DNA of 64,000 nucleotides from NCBI RefSeq assembly GCF_047663525.1, contig NC_092613.1:1079501-1143500 (forward strand), written 5' to 3'. A model generated the notes under the pieces. It was not told the origin of the DNA. It worked only from the letters and a program-made list of their open reading frames with translations, and did no database searches. A program made the translations under genes and the position numbers. Below are positions 27,623 to 38,648 of this stretch, piece after piece. Numbering within the stretch: the stretch's first letter is position 1; the number at the start of each line of letters is the position of its first letter. This DNA is from Anas platyrhynchos (taxonomy: Eukaryota; Chordata; Aves; Anseriformes; Anatidae).

Positions 27623-30600
27623 CACATCCTCTTTCCTTACTACCCTTTTGGAAGTCAGTACTCTTCAGACAGCTGCAGGCCCTCTTTCAACCTACATTTC
27701 TGGGAACAAAAACAAATTTTCATGTTGAATTTATGTCTCACTTTTGAGTATTTGGGCTCCTCAGTGTTGTATTTGTAAATATTTAATTTCTCTGAGTTTG
27801 CCCTTTAAAAACCAAGGGCATTAAAGATCTCTTCCTGTTTACCCATTTAAGTTAAAGCAAATCAATGAAGAATCATAGGATCTAAAGTTCTTTTGTTTTT
27901 TCCTAAAATTTTTCTTAATCCTCAATATCAGATTTGTCATGGCAAAGAAATCAATGAAGATACTGGTTGAATGTCAGTACCTAGGCTCTTGGATTATTAC
28001 TACCATTTTTTTCCCCATAATCCATATTTAGAAAGCTAAAATGTCATATATGACTAGAGTGAACACTCCTATCTACTTTTTTCCCTTTAATACTGTTAGA
28101 GAGATCTACAGTTTCCAAAAACTACCTCATCAGAAATTCCTTAGTATCTCTTCCAGACTTCACTGACTCAAGAAACAATGTTATTGACCACACATCTTAG
28201 CTTCCTTTCTATTTTCTCTGAACATCATCTTAATTTTTGTAATTACTTTCGTTAGTTAACCTATAGAGCTGGGGTTCAAGCAGATCAAGTTCCTATGTCT
28301 AGACATATGTTCCTATGTCTATGAGACTTCCCCCATTCCACACGAACACCTCTATAGTGGCATGCTAACCACAACTAATTAATAATCAAATCCATTCTTC
28401 AATGGAGTTACATATCTGGTTATCCCTATTATCAGTATTTATATCTTCCTTTTTCCCTTGCCACTTCTCCTATTACTCTTTTGCTATTTTTACTACATTT
28501 GCCATTTTCTTTTTTTAATTCTTCTTAAGTACTAAGTTAGTTTAAAAGAATTCATTACTTCTTCCGAAGTCTCATTTTTGACACTTTCTTTTACTATTTT
28601 TCCACTCTCAATTTGAAGATTACACTATTGCAGTGGAATCTATCCATCATGAAGAGCTTGATTTCGTTGAATGTTACCTTGTAGTCAGGTATTCTAAATG
28701 AATCTTGAAGTGATTTTTGTTTCTTTTTTAACTTTTATTTATTTATTTATTTATTACGGGGATTAAAATAATTTCACCCATATAGCCCCAGCACCTTTCC
28801 TAATCTTGGGCAATTACTCGTTACAGCAAATAATTGTCACTTGTTCCAAGTACCAGTCTTTGCTAGTAGTGACATTGTTACCAGCTTACCGTCCCCCTCC
28901 ATACTAGACACCCAAAATTTTCTTTTTAAGTGAAAGAATGTCCTTCTAGAGAATGGAAGTTTTTACCCTGACATCTTTTAAGGCACTGATCCTTTATTTC
29001 CGTCTTACTATTCTAATCTTACTAATTACTATTTAACCCCCAAACTACTCTTTCCCATTATGTTTTTGTTTGTTTGTTTGTTTTTTTAACATAATTTGCA
29101 AATTGCTTTCAGGAAAGCATTAAAGATAATGTTATTTCATTAATTTAAAATTAGTCAAGGTGATTCTCATGATATTTTCTGTTGTTCTTATGCACAAATT
29201 GCAAAACACAACTTTTATTAGCCTCACACTGAATTACTTAATTACAGGATGAAATCATATTCAGTAATAACAACTAAAGCACTTAGCCGTGTTCAAGAAT
29301 GAAGTGAAAATCATTTAGATTCTTGCAAGTGGGTTCTCAGAGTTCCAATACATTTTTAAAGATACTTTTATATCACATAAAACGCATTCTTTTATATGAT
29401 AGGACAATCCATAACAGAAGAAAATGAAGATCTTCATCCACTACAGCACTCTTTACTCTGAAAGAGAATGTCATGCTATAACCATTACAAAGAATTTCAT
29501 TATTCTCTCAACCACAGCAGCCACCCAGTGGCTACTCTTTTTAATACTCAGACACGCATAAAACCAGGAATTTAGGAGATGGTCAGAACCTGCAATTTTC
29601 AGTGATAGCCTCTTGCATTAAATATTCCTTTTATGTGAAAGAGGAAATAAAGCCATCAACATTTTTTCTTTGGAAGCAGACTCTACACAAACATTCAGAA
29701 GAAGAGGAAGAAGAAAAAAACAAAGATATGGATGTAAATGTTGTGAGGCTCTTTTGTCATTACTGTTTATATATATATATATATATATAAACATATATAT
29801 AAACATATATATATATAGTGTCTGTTTGCTTTTCTTTAAATAAGAGTGTTAATAAGAAGATATATTGTTAATAAAGTTTTAATAGGAAACTATTTCTGTG
29901 TGATAGGCTATTTTTTTTCTTTAAACTATAAATCTAGAGAGAAAAAAAAAAGTTATTAAATGGAAAAAAAGTTATTAATGGATGTTAAAAGTATCAAGAA
30001 ATTTAGACCAACAGCACTGACAGATGTTTCTGAACTACATTATAACTCGTTATGAAAGTTTTGCAACAGTTCTCAATCTTGCAGGAACATAAGAGAATTT
30101 ATTTCATGCCTTATTTAAGTGTCTTTTTGCGTAGGTGCCAGAAAATGGCTTCATATCCAAAAGTTTGCCTGTTTTTTTTTTAACTGTATTGGTCTAGCTA
30201 AAAATGTTACTCTCCCTGCCATTTTTGCCTTGAAGATATCTGTAAACCTTCACAGTTTCAATATTAGTGATTATTAGACACTTTAATATTTATAAAGCAA
30301 TTATATACAGCCAAAGAGGAACTTAAATAATAAAATTCATTTAAGATGACAAGAAGCATGAAGTTCTTCATCCACATTCTTATGATCTTCCAAATACTCT
30401 ACTTGAAACCACTTCTTTCCATTTTCTAAGTTCCAAGTTTAACAAAATCTGTGTACATAATGTTTCAATAATGAGGAAAACCTCTATAAAATTCAAAAAC
30501 TATAACAAATATAAATTATTATCAATGAATAATGCATGTTACTACCAGACAAGAAGTGACAGACGATTACAAAGAAAAGAACCAATACACTTTGTTGTAA

Positions 30601-31994
30601 ATGGCATCGGTTTCTGCTGTGCATACCTAAGTATGTTGGAAGATATATACTTATTGTTACAGGAGTTCCCTCCAGCAATCTTAATATTTGGAAACTGCTA
30701 TAGTGCACTCTCATTTCAATTGAATGAATGCCATTCTTTGATATTCCTGTATAAGAAACAGAATCAGGAATGATTCTTTGAAATATAAACTTGTGTAATA
30801 ATTTTGCATTCTTTCACGTTATTACTAGCCTCTACAACTGTATTACTTGTGCTTTCAGTAAACTGATAAAAATTTTTGCCATTTCATCTATAATGATAAT
30901 GATCTCTAGGAAACAAAATACATAATTAAAAAATCATAAGCTGACCTTCAATGTATGTTTGACCAAAGTCTGGAATTTCTCTTTGAACTGAATCTGATAA
31001 TTGTGTTCTGTGCTAGAGACGATCACGTACAGTCAGGACTATGCTGCAGCTTCCTTGACACAAAGCTACACAGTCAGTGTCACCAGTCTTCCATACATAT
31101 GTAGGACAAGCCCACTTTCTGCATCAAGCTGAGTGAAGGTCTACATGAAGTCTTTTAGCAGCACCTACAGATTCCTGTTTTTTTTTTTTTTGTTTGTTTT
31201 GTTTTGTTTTTCTCTCAGAGATAGCCACTTCTTTTTGTCACATTTTCTGCTTACTTAAATTTCTTTTTCTTCTCCATCATTATTAGTCCCCAACTTCAAG
31301 ATGACCCATTTATTTCTGCCCATTTTTCTTTGTAGAGGGTTCAGAACCTCTAACTGAGAACCCAGGAATCAAACATTTTGACACATCTACTTGTTGGTTT
31401 GACACCTGGAATTTGATATATAAGTTCAGGTTGAGGAACTGGTATGTTCTCCAAAGCAGACTGCAGGCAACACACAAAAAGTTAATGGAAATATGTAATT
31501 TCTTCATACATCATCCCTTCTCATGGAGGAAAGTAGTTACTAGCTTATCTTTGTTCAACTCCTTAACCTGAAACTATTTGCTCTCAATAATTTATATTTG
31601 ACTTTAATTACGTTTCAGTTCTAAGTTCCAATGAATTCTGATAGACCATATTACTGAAAACATTTGCTTAGTGTTTGCATCATTTAACCAAGGCTAGGGT
31701 CGATAAATATTAGCTAGCAGTAGGCCTACAGTCCTAATTTTTATTTTTTTTTAAATTCCTTCTGCTGGACTACAGTACTACCTGAAGCTATGACTTCAGT
31801 TTTTCCACTGCAACATGCTTAGCCACTGACAGACTAGGCTGTTGTATGGATAATACCCTTGCCAGAATTTTAAACCCTGCCCAGTGAGATTCAATTTTTA
31901 TTGGACATTGGAATTAATAATGAAATCAGTTCTTAACTGAATTTAGCAAATCCCAAAGACCTTAAATTCTCTAATACTTGATTTTTTATTTTCC
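27623..31994. other. Intergenic DNA, no gene seen
   Basis: AT-rich with no recognised gene. It has a TTTA repeat near 28734-28756 and an AT dinucleotide microsatellite at about 29767-29816. It ends at the provirus insertion site. Confidence 0.5.
29767..29816. repeat. (TA)n microsatellite
   Basis: Alternating TA with short interruptions (aaca) repeated three times. Seen directly; it is self-complementary. Confidence 0.85.
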
Positions 31995-31998
31995 ACTT
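31995..31998. repeat. Target site duplication, left copy
   Basis: The four bases ACTT directly precede the left LTR and are repeated directly after the right LTR at 39126-39129. A 4-bp duplication is usual for gammaretrovirus-type integrases. Confidence 0.85.
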
Positions 31999-32475
31999 TG
32001 TGAGAAACACTCCGTAGCCAATAACTTAGGCTCAGGCGAGGATCTCAGTGAAGTAGTAATTTATTCGCGATTGCAATGGCGGGCGCCCCACAAGCAGGAG
32101 AGAGCGCATCTACTAGTTCCAAAACACAGTTTATATACCTTTTGATGGCAGGACCCTCCCCTGTTTCCCCACTGAGTGGGTAATCCAGGTTCACAATCTA
32201 TCTGATGCTTCACAAACAATGCATAGTCTTCAGTTGCCGGCCTGTTAAATTTCAAATTTCTTTTGACATTTTTACTGTTTGAAGTGGTAATGTTTCTTCA
32301 CTTATCTGACTTGACTTGACACCGTGATTTTCACCTAATTGTCCTAAGGAGACTGGTTGTCTGCATTTTACAAGGTCGCCTGCTAAACTTTCTTATCACT
32401 GTAAGCATATCTCAGTACCACATTCCCTCCTTCTAAACAATGTAACTCTGCAAAAACAACATTTCTATTCCCACA
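31999..32475 (-). repeat. 3' LTR of provirus
   Basis: 477 bp, identical by reading to 38649-39125 (offset 6650). On the minus strand it starts TGTGGGAA and ends TTCTCACA. It contains a TATA box (plus 32131-32137) and an AATAAA polyadenylation signal (plus 32060-32065) about 65 bases further downstream, which defines U3, R and U5. A 64-codon open frame inside it (32061-32255) recurs in the other LTR and is not considered a gene. Confidence 0.95.
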
Positions 32476-32476
32476 A

Positions 32477-34094
32477 TTCCCCCCTTTTCTTTTTTTTTAT
32501 AAACTGTTGATTTTTGCAAAACCTTTCTCTAAGGTGCAATTTGATAGACTTCTTCTTCTTTGCTTTCCATCTCCTCATTATCTCCTTATCTGAGTAAGGT
32601 GGTAGCTCCATGGTCATTTGTTTCAATAGTGCGGTTTCAGTTAACCACTGTACTAGTCCTCTTACACAGGGGATAATGCAGCAACCAATGGCTGTCAAAA
32701 CTCCTACAACTACGATCAATGTTGCAAATATGCCTATTTTTTTTTTTTATTTTTTTTTTTTTCTGCCAATTCACTGGCAAGGGTGGTAAGCCCTTGCAAT
32801 GCTCTTGTTACCGAGCCATCTGGGACACTATTGTTGGGTATAAGAGTGCAACAATGGTTGCTCAGTATTACACACACAAACACACCTACTTCCTCTGCGA
32901 GCATCATATCTAATGCTATCCTGTTTTCCCAAGCCATTTTGCTGATGGCATCTAGTTGTTCAGCGATTCCTCTCATTGCATCCTTGGTATAATTGATGAA
33001 TCTCTGCTGATTATAATAGAAATAATTAATCCAATCCACATTTTTATTGATTGTTACCCACCAGAACAGTGACTCAAACCCTGCAGCAATTTGATTTCTG
33101 GCTTTATGTTCATCTGGAACTCCTCTAGGTACCCCAATAGAATCTATATATACTCTATCATCAAATGATATTCCTAAGCCTCTTTTACTTCTGGGTATTT
33201 GTGATGTTTCTCTTTCAAATGCCAGGGTGAAGGGTATAGCTAATTGAACAAGTGCACAAGTGCCTTCCCAATTAGATGGTAGGGTGGACCGTAAGATCTC
33301 CCCTCCACCGTACCACCAGAGATCTGCCCTGGGGATCTCTAGTCTTGAGCAGTTTCCCATCAAGTCCTTGGTAGCACAAGGCAAATTCTCCCAGATGCCA
33401 GGTAGCACTCACACCCTGCCGTGAGAGGCAAGCTGTATGGTTACCTATAGCTGTAGAGAATGCAGGGGGAACCGTGATACTGTTATCATGCAAGGAACAG
33501 CAAAGAGAGACTTACAGGCCTCATTTCCCCAGGCAGTCTTTTCTTGGTACAATGCAATCATATATCGCATCCCTTGGGAGTCTTTGGTCCACCCCCATGA
33601 GAAGGGCACTATCTGGGCAATCGGTCATCCTGAGGCACAAGCATAGCAGTAGCTACGGTTGAGACTCTGGATGGTATATTTGACCCATTCTATCCAGGCA
33701 TTCACATCCCCATACCTTGTTTGAACTGACACATTTCAGAGGGCCTCCTGTTTTCTCTCCTGTTTTCTCCTTGAGTTTCTCCCTTTCTCTGATGGCAATA
33801 GAGGATTGTTTCCATACAGTATTCTCAATCTGGCTGTTGGGTCTCTCTCAGTTATTGGTTCTCTCTGCTCAATTGTCGTTGGGCATTTAAATCTCCACAA
33901 GCTAACACCTCACAAACATCAAACGTGACAGAATGTGGTACATAACCCTCTGTCACAGTCACCCGTATTTTGATGGGGTATCCCGTTTTTGCTATTATCT
34001 GGTCATGCCTTTTGCAAGTTGCCAATTGACCAAGGCCTTCTCTGAGGCCTAGAATCACTAAAAACAAAATTAGTAATCATTTTTTCCCTGTCAT
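32477..34094 (-). pseudogene. Env remnant of the provirus
   Basis: Degenerate envelope gene. The part upstream of 33408 (surface subunit) is split by several stops and frame changes; a start-like ATG at 34094 meets a stop after five codons. The frame 33408-32734 (224 codons) is open. It holds a furin-type site R-S-K-R at residues 73-76, a transmembrane-subunit ectodomain, an immunosuppressive-domain-like segment near residues 161-172 and a C-X6-CC motif (C179, C186, C187), which is typical of gamma-type Env. A homopolymer block at 32737-32762 ends this frame. The membrane anchor and basic cytoplasmic tail are found in a different frame at 32719-32477. As it stands no full envelope can be made. 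Confidence 0.85.
32479..32498 (-). other. Polypurine tract
   Basis: On the minus strand this is an A-rich then G-rich run (nine A, G, four A, six G) lying three bases before the 3' LTR. It is the standard plus-strand primer site of a retrovirus. Confidence 0.85.
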
Positions 34095-34299
34095 TATTTT
34101 TAAACCTTAGGTTTCCAAATAATTATCAATACAAAAAATAAGATGTACACTACTACTATAACAACCCCCCCTTGGGAGCACTGCATTTCGCTATAGGTCT
34201 GTTCTTTCTTTCAATCACAAGTCACAGTCGTTAGTTACCTGTGAAAATAAAGGTTAGTTTACAATTGTAAGCTCTTATCCTGCTCAGAGTCCACTATAA

Positions 34300-35972
34300 G
34301 ATTTTTCTATTCAATTTCAACTTCCAACAAGTCTTTTGTAGGAACAGCTTCCCAGGTACTAGCGTCGACGGATGCCTTCACTCGAGTATAGTGAGTCCAA
34401 CCTTTTCCGCAGTTCTTATGGCTGTTTCAGTGGTTAGTAATTGTCCTTCCCATTCAGGCCGGAGTTGACTCTTTCCAGGTCCGAATCAGGACCCGGTTTC
34501 CTGGGTGATGGTGGTGAATGGGGAATTCCAAAGGTGGGGTTTGAGCCCACAACCCACAGGTCCTGAGAAATGACAAAGAAGAGGACAACCCCAGAATACA
34601 GTTCTTAAGAAAACTCTCTTGTTTTGAATTGTGGTATCTCATCCCTTCTGCCCAGATAGGGCAATCTGAACAGCATCTCATATGGTGAAATTCCTGTATC
34701 CTTTCTTGGTGCTGTTTAAACCTGTAGGAGTAAGCATTTTACCCAAGGAAGTTGGGTTTCTAACACTAGTTTAGTTAATTGCTTCTTTAATGTCTGGTTC
34801 ATTCTCTCCACCTTCCCAGAAGAGGAGGGGTGCCAGGGGCTGTGAAAATCCCACTCAATCTCTAAGGCCTGCTTTAACCCTTGCAGTAAAGCTTTACGCC
34901 CATCCAGTCATGTGGTCAATTAGGACAAACAAGTAACTCAGTAAAATTTACCTGTATACTTTGGAAAGGTCAAATCCCTGGCTCCCGTCCCCCTCTAGAT
35001 GGGTTACAGAAGACCTTTTTATTTACCTTTTGACATATAGTACATCCTCTGCATATGTGCTTCGCTAAAGTGTATATTCCTATACAGACATACTTTTTTA
35101 GCACAACATCACACGTTGCTTGCACCTCCCAATGACTCTTTTGATGTAAAACAGTTAATATTTGCCTCATTATCACTTTATTCAGCATTTCTCTCCCATC
35201 AGGGAGTATCCATTTTCCTTCAGACTTCATGGCTCCTGATTTCTTAAAAAAAATCTTTCTTTTAAAACTTTTTAGTTCTTTCTTAATTTTCAACAATTCT
35301 TTGAATCCTCTCTGCATTTATTCTTTGTTTTCCTTCAGACATTAGATGCCTTAAATTCCTGACTTCTCTTTCTCCATATTGTAATTTATTTATTTTTTTT
35401 TTTTAATACTCCCAAGCCCTGCTTTCCCAGAAAGTTGAATAGCTTGTTAGTAGCTTTCTTCACAACTCTTTTCTCCTGTCCTGACAATAGAAAACGATCC
35501 ACATATTTGTTAACATTAATACCTCCTCGGGAGGTTGTAATTGCTCCAAAGTCTTTTTTTTTTTTTTTTTTTTTTTTAGAACTTACCCAAATAGATAGGT
35601 GGCCCTGTATAGCCCTGAGGTAAAATTGTCCACCTATATTGTTGCTTCCGCCCCCATTTCAGGGTCTTTCCAGTCAGAGGTGAATATATGTTTGCTCTCA
35701 GGGTCTGAGAGCACTCCATTAATAACGCTGTTATTCCAGTCTAACAATTTACTAGTTGAATGCCCAATTTAATCATCAAATTCCTTCTCAACAAGTTAGT
35801 TCCTGCCTTGGGTACATACAACAATTACCTAGCGATCATTTTATCCCCTAGTCTCAGCTTGGTATCCCCCAAAAGTGGCACTGTTATCCCAACCCCTTCT
35901 ACCCCCATCACTTTTTAGGGTTTCATTAGTTAATTTAATCCCTGATACTTTACAAGTCAGTAATGACCCCAG
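34300..35972 (-). pseudogene. Pro-pol remnant of the provirus
   Basis: Fragments of a gammaretroviral pol, read right to left. The end of protease lies at about 35740-35972; the part with the catalytic DTGA motif was not found, and a foreign LTR sits at that point. A short RT palm segment has LPQG at 35623-35612. The RT catalytic box region at 35505-35494 reads YVDR instead of YVDD. An RT thumb-like segment lies near 35390-35300. The RT N-terminus, connection and RNase H are absent. Integrase is best preserved: an HHCC zinc finger in the frame 35317-34970 (H58, H62, C92, C95), a core start with Asn where the first catalytic Asp is expected (near 34940), a GKVERMNQTLK-type core end near 34830, and a C-terminal domain at about 34560-34330. 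Stops and A-runs interrupt it. Confidence 0.85.
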
Positions 35973-36383
35973 TGTATTGGGTCTGATGGCAAGGTTCGGG
36001 GGCTGTGAGTGGGGGGGGGGTAGGAAACTGCAGTGGCAGCCCCCGTGAGAAAAAACCCAGAAGCCTCCCCGTGGCAGGTAAGGGACAATTTCATCCGGCC
36101 CCTAAGGGGCTCACTGCTGCCCAGAGCCAAGCCATGAGCAATACAGTCCGTGCCTCTGTGAGAGCACATCCACGAAAACAAACAAACAAAGAAACAAACA
36201 AAAGCCTGCTGCTCAACAGCAGTTGGGAGAGCGAGAAACCCCCCCGCAGACACCAAAGTCAGTGCCGAAGGAGGGGGGAGGAGGCGCTCCAGGCGCTGGA
36301 GCCGAAGCCCCCCTGCGGCTGCTGGAGAGGCCCCTGGTGGAGCAGGCTGTTCCCCCCTCCCCGATCCTTGGGAAGCTGACCAA
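35973..36383 (+). mobile_element. Foreign ERV LTR fragment inside provirus
   Basis: A GC-rich block oriented opposite to the provirus. It starts TGTATTGGGTCTGATGGCAA, which aligns with the LTR starts at 24298 and 45041. It continues through cccagaagcctccccg, tgcctctgtgagagcaca, cagcagttgggagag and gcagacaccaaagtcagtg. I recognise this order, from memory, as a common avian ERV LTR. The 3' part of that LTR is missing. It lies between the gag zinc knuckle and the remaining protease and seems to replace the protease N-terminus. A 124-codon open frame in it (36005-36379) is incidental. Confidence 0.65.
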
Positions 36384-36689
36384 ACACCACAGCAAATATA
36401 CCAAAACTTCTAGACTGTTACTTAGATAATGCCTACATCACCTTTCCCTGCTCATTCAATTTCAAACAGCTCTGTTAAATATTACATGCCACACCTTTAA
36501 CACCTTCAGCAACCCTTTTAACACTTCCTTTATCTTTCTCCAGCCTGTACTTTTCTAATACCAGCACCAAAGGCTCAGTCAGGGTCCAACTTAATTCCAT
36601 ACCTTTTCCCTCCAAGATACTGAAACAACATATCAATATAGTATATTTCATGCCATTTTCCTTCTTTCTTCCTTCTCCCACTCCAGATA

Positions 36690-37850
36690 TTCCTATTCGA
36701 AGTGGCCAGCCTGGCCACACTTAAAACATCTTATCAAAGCCTGTCCCTGCTAGGACTCAGGCCACAACACAGGCAGCCTTCTTTGCCTGCCATTCCTTCA
36801 TCTCTCTTCCTCTCCTTTCCATCCTGGCCCTGACTCCCCCTGAAGATTTTTCCTCTTTCTCCAACCCTCTGCCTCACTACCTGCTGCACCACTGTCAATA
36901 CCATTAGTTTCACTCTCTCTCTCTTTTTTTTTTTTTTTTTTTTTTTTCCTTCTTATCTCCCCTCCAGACACACACCTCCAGGGCCTCCCACAGGAGGGTC
37001 CCCCAGTGACTGTTCACTACATCCCCCCACCTTCTGAAGCATTTTCTGCGTATTTTGCCAGGCTTTAATCACACAATGAACTTTCAAGAGCGCTTGGGAT
37101 ACTGGGTTCTCAGGTCTCATCCTCAAGTACTTTCTCATTCTGACCCCAAGTCTCTCATATGATTTCTGTGTTGCACACTATTATTATTCCAGCCAGGATT
37201 GGCAAGTGGGTATTTCTGCCCTGCCGGTATTACCCCTGGTCCTGGAGGATGAGCTCTTTCCCATTCTTGTATAGCAGCTCTCCTCCTGATCATTCCCATT
37301 TCTTTCCCTGTAAACAACATACTTACAGACATAATTCCCTCCCCCAAGAGTATAAATCAGGTCGTAGGAACTGGTCTAATTGTTCAACTAGGCTGTTGGG
37401 GTCCTCGAATAAAGACTTCCTCTCCTTCTTAAAAGTCCTAACCTCTCTGCTGGTAAGGAGGAGGGGGTAGTTCACCTAAGAGGATACACAGTTATTGTTA
37501 GTACTGTTAGTATCAGGGAAGGCAAAATTCTCAATATCTCTTCTACCTTGTTCTAATTCTTGCCAGAGCCTAGAGTACGATCCTTCTTTAGGGACAAGTG
37601 TTAATTACAGTCCCTGTCTCCCTTCCCGGAGTGACTGCTGCTGCCACCAGTTCAATATTAAGATTATAGGGAGCATAACTTGGCTCCTTCTCTAAAAAAA
37701 AAGGAATCTTCTTGTTTACACATAAATTTAAAGCCTGAATTTTCATCAGACCCGTATTTTGGCCAAAATACTGCTGTTTCCTTAATTGGTTCTTTTGTCC
37801 AGACTGATACACAATATTTAACCTTTTTTTTTTTTTAATTATTTTTCTTT
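36690..37850 (-). pseudogene. Gag remnant of the provirus
   Basis: Gammaretrovirus-like gag, decayed. From right to left: matrix-like sequence around 37820-37590, a PPPPY late-domain motif encoded at 37467-37453, capsid-like sequence in the open frame 37347-37135 with the motifs of a gammaretroviral capsid, then a further fragment at 37138-36953. A 24-base A-run (minus sense) lies at 36924-36947. A nucleocapsid zinc knuckle starts normally (C-F-K-C-G-Q-A-G-H) at 36728-36699 but hits a stop at 36693-36695 before the last Cys. No open frame covers more than a fraction of gag. Confidence 0.8.
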
Positions 37851-37946
37851 TACAATCCCTCTAATTTTGGGATTATGTTTCCAATCTCTTATAATTCTTC
37901 AGGAAGAACTATTAGTAGGCACTCCCCCAGGGATATCTCCCTGTCC

Positions 37947-38390
37947 CCTGGAACTCATATTTTCCCATTTTTCCTAACCCTCGCCAGTATGTGCTACAGA
38001 AATTTCCCTTCTGCAGTGTACCACACACCAACGTACTGAAAAATGGGGGTGTACCGCCAAGCACTTCCCCGTGCCAGCGTTACCGCACACCTATGAGTTT
38101 ACCAGATTCCCTGGAACTCGTACTTCCCATCTTTCCTAACCCTCGCCAGTATGTGCTACAGAAATTTCCCTTCTGCAGTTTACCACACACCAACGTACTG
38201 AAAGATGGGGGTGTACCGCCAAGCACTTCCCCGTGCCAGCGTTACCGCACACCTGAGTTTACCAGATTCCCTGGTGTACTTCCAAGCACTTCCCCGTGCA
38301 AGGATTACCGTACACCAGATTCCCCTGGTGTAGTGCCAGCACTTCCCCGTGCAAGGGCTTACCATACACCAGATACCCGACCCCCAAGGC
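37947..38390 (-). repeat. Tandem repeats in the proviral leader
   Basis: Two direct repeats of about 162 bp (near 37947-38110 and 38110-38270) are followed by two shorter units of about 53-63 bp. Each unit contains GCACTTCCCCGTGC, at 38061, 38223, 38286 and 38339. The motif is an inverted repeat (GCAC stem, 6-base loop). It lies between the primer binding site and gag, where gammaretroviral packaging signals are found. A packaging or dimerisation role is only inferred. Confidence 0.8.
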
Positions 38391-38627
38391 AATACTTAAT
38401 ATTTCTTACCTTGGTCTGTGCACAGAGTTACCGGATCGATTCTTAAAAACCCGGAGTGCCTACCTTCTTCCTTTCCCCACTACTTCACGGATCCTGCCTC
38501 TTTAACCAGTCTCGGGCCCTCTGTCAGCTTTCCGCAGAACCGCCACCGTCGATGCACAGGACCGCTGAAATCAGCGGGGCATGCCTTCCTGCTGCTGCGG
38601 CGGTGGGGCTCCCCAGTAGGTGACTGG
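38391..38627 (-). other. Proviral leader next to primer site
   Basis: Non-coding leader between the primer binding site and the repeat array. It is GC-richer than its surroundings. An open frame of 63 codons (38480-38671) runs through the primer site into the LTR and is not a gene. A splice donor could not be assigned. Confidence 0.6.
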
Positions 38628-38645
38628 ATCCCGGACGAGCCCCCA
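38628..38645 (-). other. Primer binding site for tRNA-Pro
   Basis: The minus strand reads TGGGGGCTCGTCCGGGAT, the classic proline-tRNA primer site of gammaretroviruses, three bases downstream of the 5' LTR end. All 18 bases match the well-known form. Confidence 0.95.
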
Positions 38646-38648
38646 AAT

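Noticed and set aside
32061..32255. 64-codon frame repeated at 38711-38905
   Set aside because: An identical pair only because it lies within the two LTRs; it spans the TATA box and polyadenylation signal.
36005..36379. Plus-strand open frame of 124 codons in the provirus
   Set aside because: It is explained by the GC-rich antisense LTR fragment, with low-complexity Pro/Arg content.
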